Positions 24,676-32,507 of a DNA stretch of 64,000 nt are shown in pieces. The first letter of the stretch is position 1, and every line of letters starts with the position of its first letter. A model generated the notes under the pieces. That model did not search any database and had not been told where the DNA came from. It saw only the letters and a list, made by a program, of their open reading frames with translations. The position numbers were made by a program, and so were the translations under genes. The DNA lies in the NCBI RefSeq assembly GCF_036010665.1, contig NZ_CP108581.1, forward strand, positions 1,394,001 to 1,458,000, in the 5' to 3' direction. This stretch comes from Microbispora sp. NBC_01189. Its GTDB lineage: Bacteria > Actinomycetota > Actinomycetes > Streptosporangiales > Streptosporangiaceae.

Positions 24676-26261
24676 GTAACTGGTTAGGTCTCTCCGGCCG
24701 TTGCCCGATTTGATCATCTTCTGGTGATCCGCGATCATCGGTGGGTGTCCAGTTCCCCCGCCGCCAAGCCGTCGTACGACGAGTTGGCGGCGTTGGTGGT
24801 ACGGCTGAGCGACGCGCTGGACAAGGCGAATGGGCGAATAGCTGAGCTGGAAGCCCGGCTGGGGCTGAACTCGGACAACTCCTCCAAGCCGCCGAGCTCG
24901 GATGGGCTGGCCAAGCCCGCGCCCAGGTCGCTGCGTAAGGGCGGGCAGCGTAAGCCCGGTCGTCCGAAAGGAACGCCTGGAGCGACGCTCGCGCAGGTCG
25001 AACGCCCCGACAAGTGGGAGCGGCACGAGCCCGGGCGGTGCCGGGGCTGCGGGGACGGCCTGGCCGGTGCGCCCGAGGTCGGCATGGAAAAGCGGCAGGT
25101 CTTCGACATCCCGCCGATCAAGGTGCAGGTGACCGAGCATCAGTTGGTCGAGCGGCGGTGCTGCGACTGCGGCGTCGTCACCAAGGGCACCGCGCCCGCG
25201 GGTGTGACCGCGCCGGTGCAGTACGGCTCCCGGATCACTGCGATCATCGTGTACTTGTACGTCGGGCAGTTCCTGTCCAAGGATCGCACTGCTCAGGCGC
25301 TGGCCGACCTGTTCGGTGTCCCGGTGACCGGCGGCACTGTGCTGTCGATGACCGCCCGGGCTGCCACCCGGTTGGATGGTTTCCTGGCCCGCGGCGTTGA
25401 ACAGATCGCCGCCGCGCCGGTCGCGCACTTCGACGAGACCGGGTTCCGCGTCGAGGGCAAGCTGCACTGGGTGCACTCGGCCTCCACCGGCACGTGGAGT
25501 CTGATCACCGTGCACCGCACGCGTGGCACCGCCGCGATGGACGCCGCCGGGGTGCTGCCGGCCTTCACCGGGGTCGCGGTCCACGACGCCTGGGCGCCCT
25601 ACGACACCTACACCGACGCCACGCACGCTCTTTGTAACGCTCATCTACTGCGCGAGTTGCAGCAGGTCATCGACACCACCCCCGAAGGTGAGTGGTGCTG
25701 GGCCGAGCAGGCCACCGACGCGCTGCTGCAGATGAAGGTCCTGGTCGAGGCTGCGATCGAGGCCGGTGGGCTGAAGCATCTGGACCAGGTCGCGCTGGCG
25801 GAGCAGGCCCGGCTGTGGCGATCGGCAGCTGCGATCGGCAGACACGACACCCGTTCCCGGACTGGCAAGCTGATGAAGAAACACCACGCGCTGGCCACGC
25901 GGATGCTGGATCGGCAAGACGACTACCTGCGGTTCACCCGCGACGAACTCGTCTCGTTCGACAACAATCCCGCGGAGCGCGAGATCCGGATGATCAAGCT
26001 GCGGCAGAAGGTCTCCGGTTGCCTGCGCACTCTGGCCGGGGCCGAGCAGTTCTGCGCGATCCGCAGTTATCTGGCCACCGCCCGCAAGCACGGCGTCAAC
26101 TTCTTCCACGCCCTCACCGAACTCGCCGAGGGATACCCCTGGCTGCCCGAGGCCACCCCGGCGCTCGCACTTCTCAGCGGAACCCGGGAACCCGCCGGCA
26201 ACTCGCCGCTGGCTGCCGCAGCCTGATTTCACGCGCACGGCTCTGGGACCTAACCAGTTAC
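24676..26261 (+). mobile_element. Complete IS66-family insertion sequence, 1,586 bp
   Basis: Perfect 15-bp terminal inverted repeats GTAACTGGTTAGGTC (24676-24690 and, inverted, 26247-26261) start with the GTAA typical of IS66. An 8-bp direct repeat flanks the element. A single transposase gene fills it; the accessory tnpA/tnpB genes of classical IS66 are absent, as in many actinobacterial members. The ends and the frame are intact, so it may be a recent and still active insertion. Confidence 0.96.
24724..26226 (+). CDS. IS66-family transposase
   Basis: 500 residues. An N-terminal leucine-zipper-like coiled coil (about 15-45) is followed by the NSSKPPSSDG motif, a zinc-binding cluster (CRGCGDG ... 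CCDCGVV) and the DDE core: D237 in HFDETG, D288 in VHDAWAPYDTY and E418 in NNPAEREIRMIK. The end FCAIRSYLATARKHG is typical. All catalytic residues are present. GTG at 24724 is the first start; GTG at 24745 is possible. Confidence 0.95.
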   Translation: MIRDHRWVSSSPAAKPSYDELAALVVRLSDALDKANGRIAELEARLGLNSDNSSKPPSSDGLAKPAPRSLRKGGQRKPGRPKGTPGATLAQVERPDKWERHEPGRCRGCGDGLAGAPEVGMEKRQVFDIPPIKVQVTEHQLVERRCCDCGVVTKGTAPAGVTAPVQYGSRITAIIVYLYVGQFLSKDRTAQALADLFGVPVTGGTVLSMTARAATRLDGFLARGVEQIAAAPVAHFDETGFRVEGKLHWVHSASTGTWSLITVHRTRGTAAMDAAGVLPAFTGVAVHDAWAPYDTYTDATHALCNAHLLRELQQVIDTTPEGEWCWAEQATDALLQMKVLVEAAIEAGGLKHLDQVALAEQARLWRSAAAIGRHDTRSRTGKLMKKHHALATRMLDRQDDYLRFTRDELVSFDNNPAEREIRMIKLRQKVSGCLRTLAGAEQFCAIRSYLATARKHGVNFFHALTELAEGYPWLPEATPALALLSGTREPAGNSPLAAAA

Positions 26262-26269
26262 AGCCCGGC
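26262..26269. repeat. Target-site duplication, right copy
   Basis: AGCCCGGC, identical to 24668-24675, directly next to the right inverted repeat of the IS66-type element. Confidence 0.95.
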
Positions 26270-26323
26270 GACAGCCACAACGGCGGCCGCCGTGGAGAGG
26301 GCTAGTGAGCGAAGCGAGCGCAA
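26262..26323 (-). pseudogene. 5' part of the split secreted-protein gene
   Basis: The minus strand has a TTG start at 26321-26323, 5 bases after the strong ribosome binding site GGAAAGGA (26329-26336). The frame encodes the signal peptide MRSLRSLALSTAAAVVAVAG, which would be completed by LSTTPSLA from the far side of the insertion. Its 62 bases plus the 1,021 bases at 23647-24667 total 1,083, exactly 361 codons. The frame match and the signal peptide make this assignment strong although the fragment is short. Confidence 0.85.
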
Positions 26324-26637
26324 GGGTATCCTTTCCGTGCATCGAAAGTGCGCCGCGGGCGGGGGCCTGCCAGCATTCCCGTCCGCGGCATATCGATCCC
26401 AACCATGACAGATCATGCCGAGTGGATCAAGGTTTGATTTGACCATTTTATATCGGCTTTATGGGCATGTCGAAATGTAAGCATTCACGTCGTGCGCAAG
26501 CTGTAGCGGTTCGACTGGATACGTAACCGAACGTCACTTTGATCGATCTGCTCGCAGATGGTGTGATCGTCGGGTGTCCGGCCGGAGGAGCTGACAACAA
26601 GCAGCATCCGTTAACCCCGCACTCCTATTGTCACTCT
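26324..26637. other. AT-richer intergenic region
   Basis: 314 bases that must contain the original promoter of the split secreted-protein gene (minus) and that of the Rpn-like gene (plus). The stretch 26430-26480 is the most AT-rich of the window, but no box pair stands out clearly. Confidence 0.4.
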
Positions 26638-27535
26638 ATGCTTACAATTGAACACGAAGCGGTGATACGACTGTTCCAGGAACGGCACGATCTGGCCGCC
26701 GGGCCGTTCCCTTGATGTGCAGTTCCCGGAGTTCGACTACGCCGCGGTGGAGTCGGCCGACCTCACCGAGGTCACCCCAGCCTCTCGTCACGCCGACTCG
26801 GTCATCGTGTTCCGGCGCAAGCGTCCCGGTGCCGACCCCGAGCCGGTCGTCACCGTGATCGTGGAGGTGCAGCGAGGCCGCGACCCCGGCAAGATCTGGT
26901 CCTGGCCGATGTACCTCGTCAGCCTGCTCACCCGCCTCGAATGCCCGGTCATGCTGCTGGTGATCTGCCCGGAGGCGGCCATCGCCCGGTGGTGCTCCCG
27001 GCCGATCGATCTCGGTCACCCCGGGCTGGTGCTGACGCCGCTGGTCGCGGGCCCCGACAAAGTCCCCGTCATCACGGACCCCGGCCAGGCGGCCGACGAC
27101 ATCGAACTGGCGATGCTGTCGGTGATTCACCACGCCACCACGCCGCAGGGCCCAGATATCCTCAACGCGCTGTTCGCCGCGCTGCACAATCTCGACCGTG
27201 ACCAGGGGGGTATGTACGCTGACATGGTGCGTGCGGCGCTCCCCCGAGAGATCTGGGATCACTTGGAGAGGCACATGAAGACAGAGAGCTACGAATACCT
27301 CAGCGACTGGGCCCGCGAGAACATCGCCAAGGGCAAGACCGAGGGCATCGCTGAGAGACAGGTCGACGGCAAGACCGAGGCGATCCTGACCGTGCTGGCC
27401 GCCCGCGGCATCGAGGTGCCCGACGAGCTCAACGACAAGATCAGGACGTGCCGCGACCTCGACCGGCTGGACGCGTGGATCCGCGCAGCCGCCACGGTCC
27501 AGTCCGCCGACGCCCTCCTGAACGACAACCTCTGA
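26638..27535 (+). pseudogene. Rpn/PD-(D/E)XK transposase-like protein, frameshifted near the start
   Basis: From the ATG at 26638 the frame MLTIEHEAVIRLFQERHDLAA runs into TGA at 26713. The next frame continues without a gap from LDVQFPEFDYAAVESADLTE to 27535. In relatives these two parts are contiguous, so one extra base (or two lost) near 26705-26712 has broken the gene. The main part has the nuclease-like block VTVIVEVQRGRDP (a possible ExQ catalytic pair) and the usual C-terminal linker GKTEGIAERQVDGKTEAILTVLAARGIEVPD. It may alternatively be translated from the GTG at 26717 as a 272-residue protein. Rpn proteins promote recombination in E. coli. Confidence 0.7.
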
Positions 27536-27550
27536 GCCCGACTTTCAACC

Positions 27551-27592
27551 GGACGCCGAGTCACCTGCGATCAGCGCGGTGATTCGGCGTCC
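27551..27592. terminator. Bidirectional terminator between Rpn-like and XRE genes
   Basis: A 15-bp stem (27551-27565 with 27578-27592) with one G-U pair and a 12-base loop, centred between two convergent genes. Confidence 0.75.
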
Positions 27593-27630
27593 GTATGCGT
27601 TCTCCACGGGGGCTTCCCTCCGCTCCGACC

Positions 27631-28941
27631 TCACACCTCGCGGGCTGCGGGTGCGGGAGTGAGCAGTTCGCGTAGCTCAGCGACGGCGGGCCGGTCGTGC
27701 TTCTCTCGCGGTACGGCACGCAGCACCCACCGCGCGGTTTCGGTAGTCATGACGCTGCGAGCCTCGGGATGTATGTCGCCCATCACAGCCGTCGCGTAGC
27801 GCGCGCCCTCGTCGACCCCTCCGTTGACGACCGTACAAAGGGCCGAGTGCAGTTGGATCATCGCGAAGTACTGCCGGTCGTAGGTTGACGCCATCGCGAC
27901 GTCGCGGGCCTGCAAGTGCAGGGACTCATCGCCGATGCCCGCATAGATCATGCACTCGGCGTAGGCCAGTTGGCCGCCCTGCCAGTAGCCCGGCATGATG
28001 GACGCCGCCGGAGGGTCGGCGGCCAGCAGATCGCGGGTGACGTTCAGCGCACTTCGGGCTTCCTTCTGTCTGCCCAGCATGGCCAATGCCTTGGCCTGAG
28101 AGCAGACGACCAGGGCGAGGCCGAGGGACGGCTGGGTTCCAGCCATGAGCTGCGCGCTTTCGATGAGTCGCAGAACGGTTTCAGGGTCGCGCTGACCGTA
28201 TCGTCCGTGGCCGGTCTCGGTGGCGCGGACGCTGAGCCCGAGTTCAAGGTCTCCCGAGGCGTCGGCGGCCTGCCGTGCCGTACGCCACCAGCGCAGGGCG
28301 GCGCCGTGCTCACCGAGCCGGGTCAGCGCGTTGGCGTGGACGGTCGCGAGCGCCGCCGTCACACGGTGCAACTCGGTCGCGTCATCCGGCCTCGGCCTCT
28401 CGATCTGGTGCCTGACCGCCATCAGATCGATCAGCAGGTCCGCCGCGACCTGTGCCGGAGGCCGGGTACGCAGGGCGTGCAGGTGGTCCAGGCAGGCGAG
28501 GTGCCAGTCCTCGACGCTCCGAGGTTCCGCCTCCATCGCCAGGTCGAGCAGCCGGCGCACCGGCTCGCCGGCGGTGACATCACCGAGCGCCCCCATGCCG
28601 AGACCCGCGATCGCCAGTTGCAACAGGGCACGACGCTCCATGAATTCACCTTTGTCCTGATCCGGCTTCGGGGACGCGGAACGCAGCCGTTCCAGTTCGG
28701 ACATCGCCTGACGCAGCGCGATCAGAATTCCGTCCGCGCCGAAAAAGTCGTCGAGGCGGCGCACCGAATCGACATGAGGCAGACATTCCCCGCGTTCCCA
28801 TCGGGCAATCCGTGACCAATCGGTAAGGATCTCCTTTCCCACCCTGGTCAGCGGCACATCACCCCGAATCCGGCGCAGAGCCGCACCGAACAGATGCAGC
28901 GGAGACGCACCAGGATCCACCGGATTAGGCCTGCGCGACAT
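27631..28941 (-). CDS. XRE-family regulator with TPR-like C-terminus
   Basis: 436 residues. A helix-turn-helix (about 12-70, with DWSRIARWERGECLPHVDSVRRLDDFFG) is followed by a long helical repeat region (about 130-430) like the tetratricopeptide sensors of actinomycete Cro/C1 regulators. The ATG at 28941 follows the ribosome binding site aggagg closely. The gene is divergent from two small overlapping genes, an arrangement common in this group, and probably regulates them or itself. The ligand is unknown. Confidence 0.85.
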   Translation of the reverse strand: MSRRPNPVDPGASPLHLFGAALRRIRGDVPLTRVGKEILTDWSRIARWERGECLPHVDSVRRLDDFFGADGILIALRQAMSELERLRSASPKPDQDKGEFMERRALLQLAIAGLGMGALGDVTAGEPVRRLLDLAMEAEPRSVEDWHLACLDHLHALRTRPPAQVAADLLIDLMAVRHQIERPRPDDATELHRVTAALATVHANALTRLGEHGAALRWWRTARQAADASGDLELGLSVRATETGHGRYGQRDPETVLRLIESAQLMAGTQPSLGLALVVCSQAKALAMLGRQKEARSALNVTRDLLAADPPAASIMPGYWQGGQLAYAECMIYAGIGDESLHLQARDVAMASTYDRQYFAMIQLHSALCTVVNGGVDEGARYATAVMGDIHPEARSVMTTETARWVLRAVPREKHDRPAVAELRELLTPAPAAREV

Positions 28942-29055
28942 GCCCCTCCTATTGGTGGTATTGGCTCCGACGTTCCACCAGCTCAAAACCCACGAAGGGC
29001 CTTTCGCCCCGCCCCACTATTAACAGGGAAACGGCCGCCCGGCCACGAAAACAGC

Positions 29056-29091
29056 GGGACCCGCAGGCGACTCCACCGCCATACGGGTCCC
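29056..29091 (+). promoter_or_regulatory. Inverted repeat upstream of the small gene pair
   Basis: gggacccg (29056-29063) and cgggtccc (29084-29091) form an 8-bp stem with a 20-base loop, 27 bases before the GTG of the first small gene. It could be a leader hairpin or an operator for the divergent XRE regulator. Confidence 0.3.
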
Positions 29092-29117
29092 TTGATCAGG
29101 AAAGGACCTCCTGACCC

Positions 29118-29327
29118 GTGACAAACACTAGAGGCACGGCCTTCGCCGGTTGGCGGATCATGCGAAGCGACGCCGGCCGATTCTGGGCCACCCGCGAGCG
29201 CCGCTTCCCCCCGGAGGCCGAGGACGCCGGAGCCCTGCGTACGGTCGACGGCGACGACCTGCAAGCGCTCTGCCGGGCCATCGCCGAGCAGGAGAGCCTG
29301 GCCGACACGACGGCGGTGACGTCATGA
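29118..29327 (+). CDS. Small hypothetical protein, 69 aa
   Basis: A GTG-started, charged 69-residue protein (FAGWRIMRSDAGRFWATRER near the N-terminus) with the ribosome binding site aagga. Short proteins of this type commonly lie opposite XRE regulators in this group of actinomycetes. The stop overlaps the next start as ATGA, so the two are coupled. No known domain is seen. Confidence 0.75.
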   Translation: MTNTRGTAFAGWRIMRSDAGRFWATRERRFPPEAEDAGALRTVDGDDLQALCRAIAEQESLADTTAVTS

Positions 29328-29647
29328 TCCTCGCGGCGCTACGCCACCGAACCTGCCCGCCCTGGTGCATCGAGGCGCACATCGGCGAACGGCCGGGCGC
29401 ACGCATCCACAACGGCTGGCTCCACGCGATCGAGTGCAGCAGGCACCCGCGGTGCGCCAACGGCGAGTGCCAGCGGTTGTGGCTCGACCTGGTCCTCACG
29501 CCCCGCGACGACGGCCCCCTCATCCATCTCCACCTGGACGACCTGCCCGTCGCCATGCTGACGGCCCCCGAGGCCGAACGCCTGGGCCTTCGCCTGATCG
29601 GCCTCGCCGCCATCAGCGCCATGGAGACCCCGCCCTCCGCCGCCTGA
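29324..29647 (+). CDS. Small cysteine/histidine-containing protein (DUF6907-like)
   Basis: 107 residues. The N-terminal motif HRTCPPWCIEAHIGE is like the CPPWC...H start of DUF6907 proteins, a probable metal or structural site; further cysteines occur at CSRHPRCANGEC. The C-terminal half (LHLDDLPVAMLTAPEAERLG) is typical of the same family. It is translationally coupled to the 69-residue gene. Function unknown. Confidence 0.7.
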   Translation: MILAALRHRTCPPWCIEAHIGERPGARIHNGWLHAIECSRHPRCANGECQRLWLDLVLTPRDDGPLIHLHLDDLPVAMLTAPEAERLGLRLIGLAAISAMETPPSAA

Positions 29648-29657
29648 TCGGTTTCCA

Positions 29658-29693
29658 GCCCGCCTGCCGTGTGCCCCCGTACGGCGGGCGGGC
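29658..29693 (+). terminator. Terminator after the small gene pair
   Basis: A 13-bp stem (29658-29670 with 29681-29693) with one G-U pair and a 10-base loop, 11 bases past the stop codon. Confidence 0.7.
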
Positions 29694-29708
29694 CCTGGCT
29701 CGAAGGAC

Positions 29709-29736
29709 TTGACATGCAGCGAGAGCCGCATACTAT
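29709..29736 (+). promoter_or_regulatory. Near-consensus promoter
   Basis: TTGACA (29709-29714), 16 bases, then TACTAT (29731-29736). This is among the best sigma-70-type promoters in the window and it points into a stretch with no gene on that strand. Confidence 0.65.
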
Positions 29737-29742
29737 TAGTGA

Positions 29743-29812
29743 TGCGTAGCCCACTCGGGGTTACGAAGTGAAGCCGGGTTAACCTCCGCAGGTGGTGGCC
29801 CGGCTTTCGCGT
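29743..29812 (+). ncRNA. Candidate small RNA of about 70 bases
   Basis: Transcription from the promoter at 29709-29736 would start near 29743. The transcript ends in a hairpin (aagccggg 29771-29778 with cccggctt 29799-29806, an inner acct/aggt stem, followed by ttcgcg). No open frame of useful size lies between. The unit is set off from the upstream gene by its own terminator and faces the DUF3800-like gene tail to tail. Confidence 0.4.
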
Positions 29813-29821
29813 GTTCAGAGG

Positions 29822-30388
29822 TCATACAGGCTCACAGCCCACGTATGAAAGGACTTCCCCCAAGCCGACAGCTCCGGAGTCCTCGCCTCGCGCTAGCGCC
29901 CTCGCCGTACTGCTCACCACTATGTCCGCCAGCCAGAGAAGAGGCTCCTTCGCGACTGCGGCATGCGCGTATTCGAAACGTGGCGGCCGGCCCGCCAGCC
30001 CTCCCAGAACCCGCCGGTCGTGCCTGTCCTGATTCGCCTCACGCTCCGCAAGTACGATGGAGTGAACCTGAGGCGACAGTTCTTGCACCAGCCAGGTGAG
30101 AGCCCTGGCACGTGCCGCCTCTTTGCGCTTGGGTCGATCGAAGCGACAGCCATACACCCGCGCCGTGATCGGTAGAGACCGGACCTCGCGGATCATCTCA
30201 GTGCGGGTTCGGTCGTCCTCCTGGCTCCAGTGCGGCGCCCGTGCGGTCGGGACCACGGAGCACAACCGTCTGCGGACCTCTTCGTTCAGAGCAGGCGTGG
30301 CGACCACGAGTCCAATCACGTACAAACGCGCATCGGTGTGAATCGACTCGTCGATGAACCCGGCAAAGGCCAACCTAGGGGGATGCAT
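29822..30388 (-). CDS. DUF3800-like protein
   Basis: 188 residues. The N-terminal AFAGFIDESIHTDARLYVIGLVV has the F-I-D-E-S motif of DUF3800, an RNase H-like fold often found in mobile and defence regions, and the C-terminal LLWLADIVVSSTARALARGE supplies a second acidic residue of the fold. ATG at 30388 is chosen; a TTG at 30406 would add six residues. It is an isolated gene at the right edge of the accessory region. Confidence 0.6.
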   Translation of the reverse strand: MHPPRLAFAGFIDESIHTDARLYVIGLVVATPALNEEVRRRLCSVVPTARAPHWSQEDDRTRTEMIREVRSLPITARVYGCRFDRPKRKEAARARALTWLVQELSPQVHSIVLAEREANQDRHDRRVLGGLAGRPPRFEYAHAAVAKEPLLWLADIVVSSTARALARGEDSGAVGLGEVLSYVGCEPV

Positions 30389-30496
30389 AGAGTAATCATG
30401 CCGCAACTCTCAGGAGTCGATACGCCTTCAGGTTGTAGAGCCCCCGCCGCCTTGGTTCCGACCCACACTCTTCAGATTGTCTGCGCAGGCGCCTGG

Positions 30497-31141
30497 CTAG
30501 CGAAGGTGGTCGGAGAGGTAGCGGCGGACGAGGCGTTTGCATTCGGCGATGAGGTCGGGGTCGCCGTCCGGGTGGGCGCGGAAGGCCAGTTTGAGCACGG
30601 CGTCGGCGGCCTCGACGGCGACCACGAAGGCGCGGGACAGGCCGTCGCCCGGCACGACGCCGAGCACCTCCACCATCATCGAGCGCAGCCCGTCGGCCAC
30701 GACCACGTTGTTCTCCAGGGCCTCGTCCAGCATCCGCCGGGTGCCGGGCAGGGCCGGGCCGCCGGGGGCGGCGAGCACCTCTCCGAAGTCCACCACCCCG
30801 AAGCCGGGCATGGTGCGCTTCATCCGGACGAACTCGTCGATGCCGAGGTCGACCGCGCCGGCCCAGTCGGAGAGGCGCGCGTCCGCCAGCAGGGTCGCCA
30901 TCCGGTCCAGGTACGCCTCCAGGTTGCGCAGCGCGAGCGCGCGGACCAGGCTCTGCTTGTCGGTGAAGAACTGGTAGAAGGTGCCGATCGGCACCCCGGC
31001 CCGGCGGGCGACCTCCTTGGTCGTCAGCGCCTCGTATCCCACCTCGTCGAGCAGCCCGGCGCACTCGTCCAGCATCCGCTCCACGCGCACCTGGCTGCGG
31101 CGCTGGGCGGGCCGCCGGCGCAACGTTCCCCCTGTGGTCAT
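30497..31141 (-). CDS. TetR-family regulator
   Basis: 214 residues. The N-terminal helix-turn-helix is ALTTKEVARRAGVPIGTFYQFFTDKQSL, followed by an all-helical ligand domain. It is divergent from the beta-glucosidase gene with a 70-base gap holding an inverted repeat, so it probably represses itself and the glucosidase. The ligand may be a glycoside or aglycone, which is inference. Confidence 0.9.
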   Translation of the reverse strand: MTTGGTLRRRPAQRRSQVRVERMLDECAGLLDEVGYEALTTKEVARRAGVPIGTFYQFFTDKQSLVRALALRNLEAYLDRMATLLADARLSDWAGAVDLGIDEFVRMKRTMPGFGVVDFGEVLAAPGGPALPGTRRMLDEALENNVVVADGLRSMMVEVLGVVPGDGLSRAFVVAVEAADAVLKLAFRAHPDGDPDLIAECKRLVRRYLSDHLR

Positions 31142-31172
31142 GCCGCCATTGTCTCCCGCCCACCGGACGGCT

Positions 31173-31191
31173 ACGTTAACGCGAGTAACGC
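31173..31191. promoter_or_regulatory. Candidate TetR operator
   Basis: CGTTA (31174-31178) and TAACG (31186-31190) are inverted around a 7-base centre in the gap between the divergent TetR and beta-glucosidase genes. Confidence 0.5.
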
Positions 31192-31211
31192 TCATGATAA
31201 CGGGAGACGGC

Positions 31212-32507
31212 ATGTTCCTGTGGGGTACGGCGACGGCGTCCTACCAGATCGAGGGAGCCGTCGCGGAGGACGGCCGGGGCCCCTCCATCTGGGACACCTT
31301 CTCCCACACGCCACACAAAACGCGCGACGGACACACCGGAGATGTGGCCTGCGACCACTATCACCGGTACGCCGAGGACGTCGCTCTGATGGCCGGTCTC
31401 GGGGTCGACGCCTACCGGTTCTCGATCGCGTGGCCGCGAATCCTGCCGACCGGCCGGGGCCGGGTCAACCAGGCAGGGCTCGACTTCTACGACCGCCTCG
31501 TGGACGCGCTCCACGAGAAGGGGATCACCCCGGTCCCGACGCTCTTCCACTGGGACCTGCCGCAGGCACTGGAGGACGAGGGCGGCTGGCTCGACCGCGA
31601 CACGTCCCGCTACTTCGCCGACTACGCCGCCGTCGTGGCCGACCGGCTCGCCGACCGGGTCTCCATGTGGATCACACTGAACGAGCCGTTCGTCCACATG
31701 GTGTACGGATACGCCCTCGGCATGCACGCCCCCGGCAGGACGCTCATGCTCGGCGCGCTTCCGGCGGCCCACCACCAGCTGCTCGGCCACGGCCTGGCCA
31801 CGCAGGCGCTGCGGGCGGCCGGAGCGCGCGACGTGCTCATCACGAACAACTGCACGCCCGTCTGGCCGGCCTCCGGCTCCGAGCAGGACCTCGCCGCCGC
31901 CGAGGCGTACGACATCCTGCACAACCGGCTGTTCAACGACCCGGTCCTCACCGGCGCCTACCCCGACCTGTCGGCGTACGGCGCCGAAGTGCCCGTGAAG
32001 GCAGGCGACCTGGAGACGATCGCCCAGCCGCTCGACGGCCTGGGGGTCAACTACTACATGCCGACGCGGATCTCCCGCCCCGGCGGGGGCGGCCTGCCGT
32101 TCGAGTTCGAGCCGATCACCGGTCATCCCGTGACCGCCTTCGGCTGGCCCGTCGTGCCCGGCGGCCTGCGCGAGCTGCTCGGCTCCCTCACGGCCCGGTA
32201 CGGCGGCGCGCTCCCGCCCGTCTACGTCACCGAGAACGGCTGCTCGTATGACGGCCTGGACGACCAGGAGCGGATCGCCTACCTCGACGGCCACATCCGG
32301 GCGATGCGGGAGGCGGACGCGGACGTGCGCGGCTACTTCGTCTGGTCGCTGCTGGACAACTTCGAGTGGGCCGAGGGCTACCACCAGCGGTTCGGCCTCG
32401 TCCACGTCGACTTCGCGACCCGGATGCGCACCCCGAAGGCGTCCTACCACTGGTTCGCGGACTTCCTGAAGGATCAGAGCACCGACACTCAGAGAACCGA
32501 CACGTGA
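31212..32507 (+). CDS. Beta-glucosidase, glycoside hydrolase family 1
   Basis: 431 residues, the usual length for GH1. The acid/base glutamate is E158 in ITLNEPF, the nucleophile is E341 in VTENGCSY, and the aglycone-site region WSLLDNFEWAEGYHQRFGLV is intact. There is no signal peptide, so it acts on imported cellobiose-like or phytochemical glucosides in the cytoplasm. The ATG at 31212 has gggag 6 bases upstream and starts the first beta strand (FLWGTATASYQIEG). Its stop overlaps the convergent peptidase-like gene by 19 bases. Confidence 0.93.
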   Translation: MFLWGTATASYQIEGAVAEDGRGPSIWDTFSHTPHKTRDGHTGDVACDHYHRYAEDVALMAGLGVDAYRFSIAWPRILPTGRGRVNQAGLDFYDRLVDALHEKGITPVPTLFHWDLPQALEDEGGWLDRDTSRYFADYAAVVADRLADRVSMWITLNEPFVHMVYGYALGMHAPGRTLMLGALPAAHHQLLGHGLATQALRAAGARDVLITNNCTPVWPASGSEQDLAAAEAYDILHNRLFNDPVLTGAYPDLSAYGAEVPVKAGDLETIAQPLDGLGVNYYMPTRISRPGGGGLPFEFEPITGHPVTAFGWPVVPGGLRELLGSLTARYGGALPPVYVTENGCSYDGLDDQERIAYLDGHIRAMREADADVRGYFVWSLLDNFEWAEGYHQRFGLVHVDFATRMRTPKASYHWFADFLKDQSTDTQRTDT

